Assembly: GCA_964247055.1 (NCBI GenBank)
Contig: OZ176059.1
Location: 124,001-188,000 of the forward strand
DNA from: Paragordius varius
Taxonomy: Eukaryota > Nematomorpha
Direction of reading: 5' to 3'
DNA: 64,000 nt
The position numbers were made by a program, and so were the translations under genes. This document shows positions 1-10,722 of the stretch, one piece after another. Below the pieces are notes generated by a model. It had not been told where the DNA came from and searched no databases. It saw only the letters and a program-made list of their open reading frames with translations. Within the stretch, counting starts at the first letter, position 1, and each line of letters starts with the position of its first letter.

Positions 1-39
1 TTAAAGGAAATTTTAAAAAACTTTTGGTCACCTGATTTT

Positions 40-1010
40 AACGCATTTTCAGCAAGATAACCTTATCCGGGTATCCAGAAAAGGGTGTGACAGGCATGGT
101 TCCAACCGTCACTATCCTCACAGGACGACCTTTACCGCCTTCTTACGCTTTTACACGCCTCATGGCTGGGAGACGCCACTTTCTTGTTGGGTGCTTTTAA
201 GGGTATATACAGTAAAAATATGTACTGCAACAGATAAATTAATGAGATGATAGTATCAAATTATATGCAATTTAACCCTTATCAAAATATTTGATTACAA
301 ACAACCACAAACTATCCCCCACCGGATCCGTCCTCTTTGCAGATAGACTTTGAAGGCGGCGCTCGCGACGCTTTGGCTTAATGAAGTCTCTCCTCTTCCT
401 CTAACAATCCTTTCTTAATTTGATTGCATCGATTTTTCCAACCCCCATTTAAAGCTGGGGTGACATAATCTGTCTCCGCAACCACGATGCAAGAAAACAC
501 ACATACGTCCATGCCAAGATTTTTCTACAGCCCAAAGGCTGGGCGGGCATCAAGTTTCCATTTCAGAGCTGCCTTAAGCTATGGCGTAGCTGATGAGCCA
601 CCACATTCAGACTTGACAACGGTATTCCCATCACGAGAGGCAAGGTATCGGTCTTCTAGAGAAGCTTAGTGAGTTGGCACCGTGTTTTTTTTAAAGCAGA
701 TATCACCTGTGATGACTCTCAGGGATTTGTTTAACAAATACTTGAGCCTTGCGGGTATGCTTGATAGAATTTGGCCACACCGACAAGCCATATAGAATCC
801 TAGAAAGGATTAGATTTTTAAATCTAATTCAGTTTTTGACCAACCTCCTTTGAGCGCTATAAAGAGTGTAAACTCAAAGAAGAGCTTTGTGGAATGCAAC
901 CTGAGTAGAAGTGAGTCAATGGAGCATCCGTTTTTGTCCACTATAACACTCAGGAATCGAAGGAACTTCACGAACTCAAGCTCCCCTCTAACAGTGTTGA
1001 ACTTCCTCAT
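40..1010 (-). mobile_element. Decayed Ty3/Gypsy pol relic (RT end and RNase H)
   Basis: Read on the minus strand, about 1010-810 gives a reverse-transcriptase thumb-like stretch (ELEFVKFLRFLSVIVDKNG, resembling the family pattern of a conserved F, KFLG and V-x-K-N-G). About 770-700 gives GVAKFYQAYP, like the FYRRF segment that follows it in Gypsy pol. About 560-430 gives LWAVEKSWHG and a later H-P-x-F-K-W, like RNase H. The frames are broken by stops and shifts. The block is richer in GC than its surroundings. No LTRs were seen. The family assignment is inferred from short motifs. 40-150 is part of the same compositional block, but its function is not recognised. Confidence 0.5.
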
Positions 1011-1908
1011 ATCAGACTAACCTATTATCATCACCTTCGACTTATCATACAGACCATTATTACAATATTAAAAAAATGTTTCTCTAAACTTTAAAAGATC
1101 TTAAAACTCCTATTTTTAAACAATATTTATGTAAACATTCAACCCAATCATCCAATCATCTAAAAAAATTTGAAGTTATAGGAAATCCGTTCAACTCACT
1201 TTATCTATAATATTTAAGAAATTTGAAATGTCGGCCTCTGAAATAGATGAAAACGGACGTAATTTTTTTAATCTATGTGAATTATGCTACATTCAATCAT
1301 AGCGATATTCGATGGTCGATCATTTTTAAAATTGACTCCTACGACATAAAATTTAGTTTATTTAGTTTTACAATCCGAAAAAGAATCTAGGATTTACGTT
1401 TTACAAAGCATAAACTCAAAATACGCAATCAAACAGTCAGCTGTTTAAGAAAAAATATTTAAAAATATCATTTATAAAAAAAATGTATTATATCAAAAGT
1501 ATATCATAAAATGTTGTAAAAATTTGATTTGGTGGGTTCTAAGAAGTGAAAGCTAAATAATATACAAACTTTTTTTATTTACTGTCTGTTTTACTTTTTG
1601 TAATCATGTGATTGACACGCTCGGGACCCGATATGGAGAAAAAAATATATGCTCCCATATTCGAATAACATTTCAAATTATACATTATATGAATCTTATT
1701 TATATAATAAATAAAATGGTATAATACCCGAAAAGTCTACGTTTCAAGTACCAATCGAGTTACGCACACTATTTTGTAAAAAAAGCTGCTGCAGTTTTCA
1801 ACTAGACTAGTTAATTTCTACATTTAAGCTTTCATAGAGCTGTATAATTTCAATTTTTACTGTGTACATATGTATAATGTGAATATATGTGGGATTGCCG
1901 TTTTTTAG
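1011..1908. other. No gene seen; AT-rich spacer
   Basis: Low-complexity AT-rich DNA with no convincing exon, repeat boundary or RNA gene on either strand. It ends in the pyrimidine tract and AG of the exon at 1909. Confidence 0.5.
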
Positions 1909-2052
1909 ATACTGCAGAAAAAAGTATTGGCTTACAACCTGGACGACGGAGAAAAAGTTCCATTTTCGCGGCTGAGTCTGGCGGAGCTCGTGTTAAACGG
2001 GTACATAAACGAAACCATGCCCGTAGGGGCAATCATCAACAAGGTGTTGTGA
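1909..2052 (+). CDS. Terminal exon of an unrecognised, GC-rich gene
   Basis: A pyrimidine-rich acceptor ending TTTTTTAG is followed by 47 open codons and a TGA. The peptide starts LQKKVLAYNLDDGEKVPFSR and ends in a hydrophobic amphipathic stretch closing with GAIINKVL. Codons are G/C-ending (CTG, AAC, GAC, GCG, GAG, GTG), unlike the surrounding DNA, which supports real selection on this frame. The other two plus frames and the minus frame across the block are also open but give Arg/Cys-rich, unprotein-like peptides. Upstream exons would lie to the left, probably outside the window, because none was found in 1-1908. I do not recognise the family. It could also be a single fossil exon. Confidence 0.45.
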   Translation: MLQKKVLAYNLDDGEKVPFSRLSLAELVLNGYINETMPVGAIINKVL

Positions 2053-4313
2053 TGATACCTCATCGGAACAATTAATGCAAAAGGCAGAAACTGTTACACC
2101 GGGCATCTACGTTAGTTTGCGTTTTAGAAAATTAGTTTTCAAAACGTTTTCTGGTTTAACTCTGTAATATTCCCTATATTACACACAAATTAAGGTAAAA
2201 TCAATTTGATCGTGTTACATTTCAGCAAAATAGCTTATTAGTAATTTTTTCAGTATATGACGCTCAAGCTAGATTTTTGATTTAAACTTATCGTTGAAAC
2301 CTAGAATTATCTCTAAAGTTTACAAACTAAGTATATGCACATTTCTAACGATGAAAATGGTAAATAGGCTTAAGGTTGACTTGACAGTCTCTTAAAGATA
2401 GGCTATGTATGACCTTTTGTTCTGAAAGGGCTAAAAACTGATGAGGAATATCCAATCAGTATGGATACAACTATTGACATGTTATCTTGGAGTTGATTAA
2501 ACCGTAATCCAAGTCTGTCAATCCTATGTCCCAAATATCATTGCCCTACTTCTATAACGATGCGCACTTTATTAGATTTGAGGCGAAATGATATAAATAG
2601 CAACTAATTCAAATAATATATGAAATAATTTTTTATTTATCCACTATTATTACATAATTTATTGTGTAGGCTTCTAATACCTATCTGTCCAAATTTGGAT
2701 CGAAGCTCCTTATTATTTATCATATACCAATATATACCATATATAATGACTAATTCTAACTTAATAATAGTATACATTTAAGTTAGTAGTCACACAAATT
2801 TAATCCTGAGATTAGTTGAGGGTAAATTCGGAAACTAAAATAATAATATGATGAAGTATGGGACATCATTGCTATTGAGTTGAGTATTGAGTAGTGAGGG
2901 AAGATAAATACCTTAAATATATGTACGTATATTATTAACCAATACATAGTTCTAAAGACTTAATCTACAAAATTACTTTAAAGATGTAAATAATTATGCC
3001 AATAAACAAAGCAACATAAAGGGTGCACTCAAAGTTTTAATGAATGTAACTATAATAGCACGCTTACCAGTTTTTTGTGAAAAAACATCCAATTTTGGAA
3101 AATAATCAATTATTATTTATCTTATGCAAAATGTTGTATATCAGCTTCTATGTTTTCTCACATCTCTCAAGTATAAATAAATACCCGACTGGGAAACCTT
3201 TTTTGCAGTAAATCATTTGTCAAGTAACGTTTATTAAAGTCCGCTCTGATGCAAGTCATATGAGTCAGATAGCAAGAGATTAGAAAAGTTTAGCGGAGCG
3301 AAAAATTTCCTAAGCTAAATCAAGGTACTCTTCACTGGTTTTGCAGTTTAAGACGAAGCATTATTATGTAGCAAAAATGTATTGTCGCGTTTTCTGGCTA
3401 ATTCTGAAGATGCATGGTTATAATCAGGTATTTGGTAAATTAGTGTTGTGCACGGATTAATCACGGATTTAACAAGTTTATAATACAGTAACGCTCTGAT
3501 CCTACAAGACAAAGAGCCTGGTTTTCTTGAAACGATTTGGATTCAATGTAAATGGGACGGCCTTGGAAAAGAGAAAATTATTTCGCTACGGATTTACATT
3601 ATTATTCATTATCCCCATTCGAATCATAATTTTTTTTGCGATCTTCATTTAATGTTCGTTTGTGTCGAGTTGATTTACCGAGGTTATTGATTTTTCCCAT
3701 CTTTATTAGGCATCTATTGATTGTTTTTCGTGAAACTTATAATGCTGCCAATCGTAGTTAGGTAAAATTGAATCATTATTCAATATTTGTTACATTGTAG
3801 AGTCTTTGTAGTTGTGCGATCTACGAGAAAACCCACACTCATTTAAAGGAAATCTTAACTTTAAATATTTCCATTAATTGGAGAGAATGTTCACACACCA
3901 TATGTTTCTACCCCAAACAAAAACTTTAAGCAGCTTTATTCTTCTAATAGCATCATGTGCAACAAATCTTTTTTTTCAGGCACAGCATTCGATGCATACC
4001 GAATTAGTATAATAACGTTTTTTGAATTCAACATGTGTGCCCTTGTTTAATGTTAAATGAAGAAAATGGATATGTATCGAATCATTTTACCTACTTTTCC
4101 TATGTCAATTAGTTATAAATACACCTGTTATGCATTAAAATAATGAAAATGTCTATATGAAAATGATGATTTACACAGGAATAGGTCTTCAACTTAAATT
4201 CAAATCCATATGTTAATTCCAAAATTTGAGTTGTTTTAGTTTAACAACATTTTGTATTAATTTAACACACTTTCCTAACGTTAGTTGTAAAACATTATAT
4301 CCTTTATAATATT

Positions 4314-4353
<40 letters not shown>

Positions 4354-4994
4354 GAATTTCTTCGAATATCTCATCGAACAATCATAACTTATTAATAAGT
4401 AAACAATTATCATTTTATATACGTATGAAAATTGAGTTCCTATAACTCTATAGTTGGCGTCGGAGTTTTTTAAGGAACCAAAATTTCTTAATCTTTCCGA
4501 ATCGAAATGGAAACTATTTTCGGGATCGTATGCAAAGTTTTACAGTTTTAAACAATATGCGAATTATGTCATCACAAGTTGAGCCACATATGCCTGCTAA
4601 TAAAGCCTTAGTAATAAAAAAAATATTTTAGCAAACATTATATGATTGAAAAAATATATAGCAAACATTAGCGATATATAAATCAGAAAAATCTTCATAT
4701 ATACAAATTAAGTTTGATATATTTTTGATAATAACACATCTTATTCAACACCTCAACTACCGAGCGGTTGATTATATTAATATGAAACAATTTGTAAAAG
4801 CTTGGATACTTTGGTTAAATAACGTTAAGATCAGATTTAAAATCTCATTTATACCCCTTAGAAAAAAGCTTAAATTCATAAATACGAATTCGTTTCTATT
4901 TTTCAATCTAATTTCCTTATACTTCAACGAGCCCACCAATTTCAAAAACGATACAATCCCATATACGTAAATAATTTATACACCATTTATATAA
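2053..4994. other. Intergenic DNA, no gene recognised
   Basis: Mostly AT-rich spacer. About 3180-3900 has more complex sequence, with some scattered short open stretches but no frame or motif I can assign. It may be an old transposon. A (TA)n tract lies at 4318-4351. Confidence 0.4.
4318..4351. repeat. (TA)n microsatellite
   Basis: An uninterrupted run of TA dinucleotides. The short minus-strand open frame across it, which encodes alternating Ile-Tyr, is an artefact of the repeat. Confidence 0.95.
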
Positions 4995-5000
4995 TTTATT
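4995..5000 (-). terminator. Polyadenylation signal of the cofilin gene
   Basis: AATAAA on the minus strand, 25 bases past the cofilin stop codon, a position normal for a poly(A) signal after a very short 3' UTR. Confidence 0.55.
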
Positions 5001-5024
5001 GTAAATTTGATAAATATTTTGTAT

Positions 5025-5453
5025 TCATTTTATAAGTTTGTTAACCACTGTTTGGTATTGAACTTCATTCAATGTACTCGCATGGATATCTAAAGCAATT
5101 CCTATTAGCGATTTTCGAAATACCTCCAAGTTTGAGGTATACGCTATCTTTTTGGGATAATCGGCAGTATCTGGAGACCAAAGATAGAAAACATTTTTTC
5201 GATTGGGTTGATTAGTTTTAGGATCATTGTAATCAAAATCAACCACACCATATCGACAATCCTTGTTATTTTGTGCATCAGTCAAATCTTTCAAAAAATC
5301 ATCATACTTGGCTGTTTGTGGGGCCTTTTTTAACACTGTAATTTTGGAATTGTCTTTCGAAACAACAAAAAGAATATATTTATAAAGATGTTTCAGCTTT
5401 AAATCTTGGAAAGCAGATATGCATTCGGGATCAATGGTTGGCGCAATACTCAT
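5025..5453 (-). CDS. ADF/cofilin family actin-depolymerising factor, intronless
   Basis: 142 residues, close to the usual 145-165 for cofilins, forming one ADF-H domain. Cofilin binds G- and F-actin in the cytoplasm and severs and depolymerises filaments. Visible family features are the start MSIAPTIDPECISAFQDLK with a serine at position 2 (the LIM-kinase target is a serine near the N terminus), KYILFVV in strand 1, the V-V-D-F-D-Y strand, the highly conserved W-S-P-D-T-A before the actin-binding region, and the long helix with V-F-R-K-S-L-I-G-I that contacts actin. I start at the ATG; a GTG three codons upstream is unlikely to be used. The frame is intact from start to stop, with AATAAA 25 bases downstream. 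There is no intron, whereas most animal cofilin genes have introns, often one just after the ATG. It may therefore be an expressed retrocopy or a diverged paralog; no poly(A) tail or target duplication is evident. Confidence 0.9.
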   Translation of the reverse strand: MSIAPTIDPECISAFQDLKLKHLYKYILFVVSKDNSKITVLKKAPQTAKYDDFLKDLTDAQNNKDCRYGVVDFDYNDPKTNQPNRKNVFYLWSPDTADYPKKIAYTSNLEVFRKSLIGIALDIHASTLNEVQYQTVVNKLIK

Positions 5454-5880
5454 TTTAAACACAATTACTAAATATATTTTACTGCTGTTTGTTTAAATTT
5501 ATAGGTTAAACAAAATAATTAGCATACATTTCGTATTGTATAACCTTTAAATTACGAATAACCATACGCTATCGATTTATTCAAATTACTAGATAAGTAA
5601 ATGCTTTAAAGCAAGCTGTAAGAAAATTGTATGGTAACAATACGTATTTAAATAACAAACATAATAAACTTAACTAAATAATTTTCTAGAAAAACCTTTC
5701 CCTGAAGGCTTAATTAAATGTTAGGCTCAAAGCTTTTTCTTCGCCTTTAAAGTAAATTGAGTGTAAAATTGTTTGTAACTTGGATTTTTGTGGTAAATGC
5801 AGGTGGGCATTACATTGACAAAAGGCCTATGAAAGCATTTCCAGCCTTAAAAGGTTTGAAAACATGTGAGTGGCCTAATC
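5454..5880. other. Spacer upstream of cofilin
   Basis: AT-rich DNA that must contain the minus-strand cofilin promoter. No clear TATA box, initiator or binding-site cluster can be singled out in this composition. Confidence 0.3.
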
Positions 5881-5883
5881 GAA

Positions 5884-7945
5884 TATTAATCATTAACACG
5901 TCGATTCAAATTGGGGTATCTAGGGAACCCAGACTAATTTGAGTTGAGATATATATGAAAAACTATTGAAAGAAACACTTCCTATATAAACGTTGCTTCA
6001 ATCCTAATAAAAATTCTATAAATACAGTCATGTAGACTTTATTTTGTTAAAGATTTAATTTTTTTCGTTAATTGGGTATTTATATTTGGTAAAACATACA
6101 AAAACAAGAGCTAATGATATACCATATCATATTCTTTAAAAAATTAAAAGAAGTGTGGGGGAAGGTCAGAAATCTTTGGTAAAAAATGAAAATATTTATT
6201 GTTTAAAGGGGAATGGTAATATTCTTGAATTTTTTGCAAAATTTTATATATTAATTTTTTTTGATAAGATTTTTATTTAACACCTAGATTCGAATTGGGG
6301 TATCTAAATATACTCCAGACTAAATTTGAGTTAGGATGTTAAAAAAACTAGTGAAAGAAACGGTCCCAATTTAAATTTATGATTCTTTCCTAATAAAAAT
6401 TATATTAATATGCCAAAATATCTAAATAAAATTATGTGTTGAAAAAAAAAGTTCCATGTCAAACAACTTCGACGCCATTTTTATTTTACAAAATATTTGC
6501 AAAATGTCGTCTTTATTTAGTGTTAAGGGTAAAATAAAGATAATTTTTTATTTAAATCACATCTAACATTAATAATAGAAAAAGCGATTTATTTTGTATT
6601 CTTTTTCAATTTTACCATTGCACACATGTCACATTCACTAAATTTTTACCTTTTGGTTTTAGCTTAAATATAAATGTCTTGTATCCAAGTGTTAAACAAA
6701 ACAAATTAACCTCTTATATATAGATTTTTATGTATAGGTAAAAAAAATTTTAATAGGATATCACAATAAATAAAACAAACATATAACGGACAAATAATGA
6801 ATTGTGTGTATATATAAGGGAAAACATAGGAAATGAATATGGATTATATGGCGTTTATAAACAATATATTCCCAGCGTCATGCTTCATCTCATAGCATTT
6901 ATGGAACTTATAGAAATGTGTAAATCATCTACAAAATGACGAGACGATAATTCGTGATTTCTGGGATTCCCGAAAATTTTATAGGCCTTAGACTTTTTTT
7001 ATCTGACCAAAAATGATATTCTAAAATTAACAAAAACGGTACTTTTCCTTTTTCCTCTACCGTTTAATGAAGTTGTCATATTTTCATTCCCGATCTCATC
7101 AACACCTAAATTCTAAATGAAAAAAAAACCATCGTTCCCAGGGACAATATTTTGTGTGGGTCTTATATTTTCGTCAACATAATCTGAATCTAACATTATG
7201 AAGGAAAAAAATACCTGAAATACCAGGGTTATATCCTAACGAAATTGGATCAAATTGATTATTTAATGTAGCATTTATCGTAAAAATCCCTTTTATCGTT
7301 CCCATATCAAAACAAAAAAAATTTATAAATGAGATAAAATTTACGATTTTCCTAACCCTTTTATACAATAATTTTAAGTGAAGGGTTAGTAGTTAGTGTA
7401 TTTTCATTTTTTACCAAAGATTTCCGACGCCTTTCCCCTTCATTTTTTATTTTTTTAAAGAATATGATATGGTAATACCATATTGCTCTTGTTCTTATAT
7501 TCTTTACCAAATATTAATACCCAATTTACGGAAAAAAGTAAATGTTTAACAAAATAAAGTCTACATGACTATAAGCCAAAATATAATAAAATTTAGTTTT
7601 GAAAAAAAAAGTTACCTATCAAACTACTTCCACGCCATTTTAATTGTACAACATAGCAAAATATAAAGTATTTATTTGATTTTAAGGCTAAAATTAAAGC
7701 TTATTTTTATTTAAATCTCATTTAACATTGATAGAAACAGAAAAAGTGTTGCATTGTGAAGGCTAGAATTTTACATTGAAGTAATATCATGTTTTTTAAA
7801 TCATTTTTTTATATTTCGGTTCATCAATGTTAAATAAGTGCAAACTTGCAATGGTTTTAATTTTTTCCATTTTGTATATATATTTGATATAAAGCAGGTC
7901 TGGGTCCTCAAAGACCCCAATTTGAATCGGAGGACTGAAATTTTT
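5884..7945. mobile_element. Nested copies of TIR element family A
   Basis: Several related segments share the start GATTCGAATTGGGGTATC (5905, 6290) and an inverted end with GACCCCAATTTGAATCGG (about 7915-7940). The internal block, near AAGTT...CGCCATTTT and TTTATTTAAATC, occurs at about 6430-6600 and again at 7590-7750. Another complete-looking copy is at 55595-56110 and a partial one near 52330-52700. No transposase is visible, so these are nonautonomous. The superfamily is not determined. Confidence 0.6.
6026..7572. repeat. Large inverted repeat (arms about 170 bp, spacer 1.2 kb)
   Basis: The arm at 6026-6195 (starting GTCATGTAGACTTTATTTTG) matches the reverse complement of 7395-7572 with few mismatches, including the landmark CCATATCATATTCTTTAAA and AATCTTTGGTAAAAAATGAA. 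The arms flank and overlap family A copies, so this is probably two elements inserted in opposite orientation, or one foldback element. Confidence 0.75.
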
Positions 7946-8815
7946 ACACAATACTATGGAGTCGGAATTTAGATACAGGCTAATTGTTTAAGGAAAAAAA
8001 CAAAAGACCATATATAGATAGGAAAAGAATAATTTAGAGAGTTCAAATAAAATAAATTATATGATTTATCAATTATTTAAGCCAGCTTATGACTTAATAA
8101 CACAAGGATGTAAAATGGTAAGCCTTAAAGAAACTATAGGGATATCATGTTATTTATAAGCAAAGGGGAGACTGTTATGAGGATAGGCACGCAAGATTTT
8201 CCGTACTGATTGAAAGTAGTTGGTTGGTATCGATCCCTTATCGGTTTAAAGAAAAAATATTGATGAAGAAAGTAGATATTAAGGTGGTAACAATAATAAG
8301 AAAAAGAATTAATGAACAATTAATGATTTAGGTTTGAGAACGATATCATCTCCAGAGCAGAAATCGCAAAAGTGCTGATGGAGGAGATTCGGAAAGAATC
8401 GATATTTATGCATGGTTTAAAAGTTTACAATAGTTATAGAAGACGTGTTAAAATATATATTGCTATTTTTCTATAATAGTAGATGGGTCTTTTACGGTCG
8501 ATATAATAAAAAAATAGGATCGAGATCTGATATAAATATTTTCATTAACCAAATATTGATGTGATAGTTGAATTTCAAGAAATTAACATGGAAACCTTCA
8601 CCCCCTTTAAAAACAATTGTTAGTAAGTATTCCTGAGTAAATTTTGAGTATTGGAGGGTATAATCAGTAATAAACGAAAATTCAATACCACATATTCAAA
8701 TAAATTAACAATACAATAACTTACTTTGTTCAAACCTATTGCTATAAAGTGTATAGTTAATTTTAGATACAAATCCATTATTTTTAGTTTGGAATTATTG
8801 TAGAAGAATCTAAAG
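7946..8815. other. No gene seen
   Basis: AT-rich spacer with no supported coding or repeat feature. Confidence 0.4.
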
Positions 8816-9537
8816 TAAGGCTTGGAACCGGGACATTACATTTAGAACCGGTTCCATTTTCGGTTTTTGACTTTTGATTAAGTGATTTTCTTACAATATT
8901 ATTTCAATAATTATACAACCAAATTATTAACAATTATAAATCAAACAATTAATTATATTCCAAATATATAGTGAAAAAAATATATAGTAGAATAAATGAA
9001 ATAAATTATATAGGAAAATGTATAATTACAAAGGTATATAATAAGTGTTAAATTAAGTATTGCATCTAAAAGAAATTTTTATTAAATTTAATTATTGCAC
9101 CAAGCAATTCGCTGGTCAAACTGCCTCTCAGGTCAACAAAATTAAGGGTGAAAAAACTCCTTTCAACGGAGACCTAATTATACGAACATATGTATTATCA
9201 TTAAACTTGAGATAATACTATAAGTTTTTTTTTAAACAGCCGAATCGCCCAAAATTCAGAGAATATTGCTTAATATTAGGGGCTTAGTTTTAGGTTTAAA
9301 GTTTAAAGTATGTAATATGTAGTGGTACAATCAAATTTAATAAAATAAAATTTTTATCATAAAAATCATATGGGAACCAGTAATCATGGAGGTGGAACCG
9401 GAACCGGTTGGTTCCTGAACGGTTAGAACCCGAACCGGGTTGGTTCCATCCCAATGGAACCGGTTCCTGTTAAAATACAAGGAACCGGTTTCCGGTTTCC
9501 GGTTTTCCAAGCGGTTCTGGTTCCAGTCCTGATTTTA
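8816..9537. mobile_element. hAT-like element relic with GGTTCC/AACCGG subterminal motifs
   Basis: The left end has AGGCTTGGAACCGG and the right end, read inward, AGGACTGGAACCAG, giving imperfect inverted termini. About 9380-9530 is crowded with GGAACCGG and GGTTCC repeats, typical of transposase-binding subterminal repeats. Inside, about 9100-9175 on the minus strand reads S-S-V-E-R-S-F-F and a later L-R-G-S-L, resembling the hAT C-terminal dimerisation region. The rest of the transposase is gone. A clear 8-bp target duplication was not found. Confidence 0.55.
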
Positions 9538-9719
9538 AGTCTTTCATAGGTGTCATTTTTTTAAAAAATCGAGATGGCTTATTCATAACTATGGAAATTT
9601 ATTTAACAAATATTGTTATAAGTTTTAAACTACATATTAATTTCATACTAAGAGACTTGCATATGAATATTTTTTAATATAACAAAAGATACTATTTCTA
9701 TTCAATTAAATTAGTAACG

Positions 9720-9850
9720 AAAGAAATAACTCTGACTTCAATAACGCAACTGATAACCATAATCGAATGGGGTCGATTGTTATATGCACCAGATTTCGAC
9801 ATTGAATTAGTGGGAAAGTATCATTCTAAATTTTCTACTAAGGATTTGTC
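9720..9850 (+). mobile_element. Short Gypsy RNase H relic
   Basis: The plus frame gives IEWGRLLYAPDFDIELVGKY, like the end of Gypsy RNase H (W...L..YDFDI.Y..GK.H..AD.LSR). About 35 codons remain and no flanking domains. The call rests on this motif alone. Confidence 0.4.
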
Positions 9851-10722
9851 TTTTTATTTAATATATATATTATTTAACAACAGTTTTTGTTTCACACCTT
9901 GCTACATTTTTTTAAAAAAAAAGGCGCGATAAAGACCCAGAAACTTGAACACACATTGAAATACTTGTTGAACCCTAAGTGTTAATAAAATAATTTTCAA
10001 ACTTGAATATCATTGATATCAAAAAGGAGTTAAGGATATTTAAAATGTTATTTCATGCATAAATTTGCTATTAATCATCTCTTGCCCATGTCATTTCGAA
10101 AAAAGTTGAAAATAAGATAGAGCTATAGTCTGCCTATCGATCAAGTTTATTAGCTGTATATTTTCAGGCGAACGCAACATTTTTACTTCCGTTTGAATGA
10201 AAAATATTACGTTAGCTTGAAAAATTGTTGCCTTTGCTTAAAAAAGTATTGCTTTGACTGAAAAATGGTATTGTTATTAGCTACAAATGACCGGATTGAG
10301 AGGAAGCGCGTTCATGATATTTATATTTATTGTATTAAAAATTTAAAAATTAGATAGATATCCACATGCCCCAAATATATTTATGTCAAAAATGTAGTTT
10401 TCCTAAATTCAGCATTTTTGTATGGAGAAACTCACCAGCCTTCAAAATCATAAATTTGGGTGCTTAAATGCCGAAAAAATTACTAAAAACCGATTTAAAA
10501 GAGATGAACTATTTTTTAATAATTAACTAATTTACAACTAATCGATATCATAATTTATAACCTGTTAACCCATTTATGAAAAGTGTTTAGACGAAATCAA
10601 ATATTTATCAAGGTGATTTAAAGGTTTTTTAAATGAGGGTCCAGTGTAGATACATTTTTTTCCGTGAAAATGCAATAATTTTGGTGGTATTTGAAAAAAA
10701 CTTAATTTTATATAATCAGAAT
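9851..10722. other. No gene seen
   Basis: AT-rich spacer. About 10165-10270 has short alternating motifs (GCGAACGCAACATTTTT and related) that recur at 46325-46430, so a small repeat family is likely. Confidence 0.4.

Noticed and set aside
487-669. Plus-strand open frame of 60 codons
   Set aside because: The minus strand of the same block carries RNase H-like motifs of a Gypsy relic. The plus frame resembles nothing.
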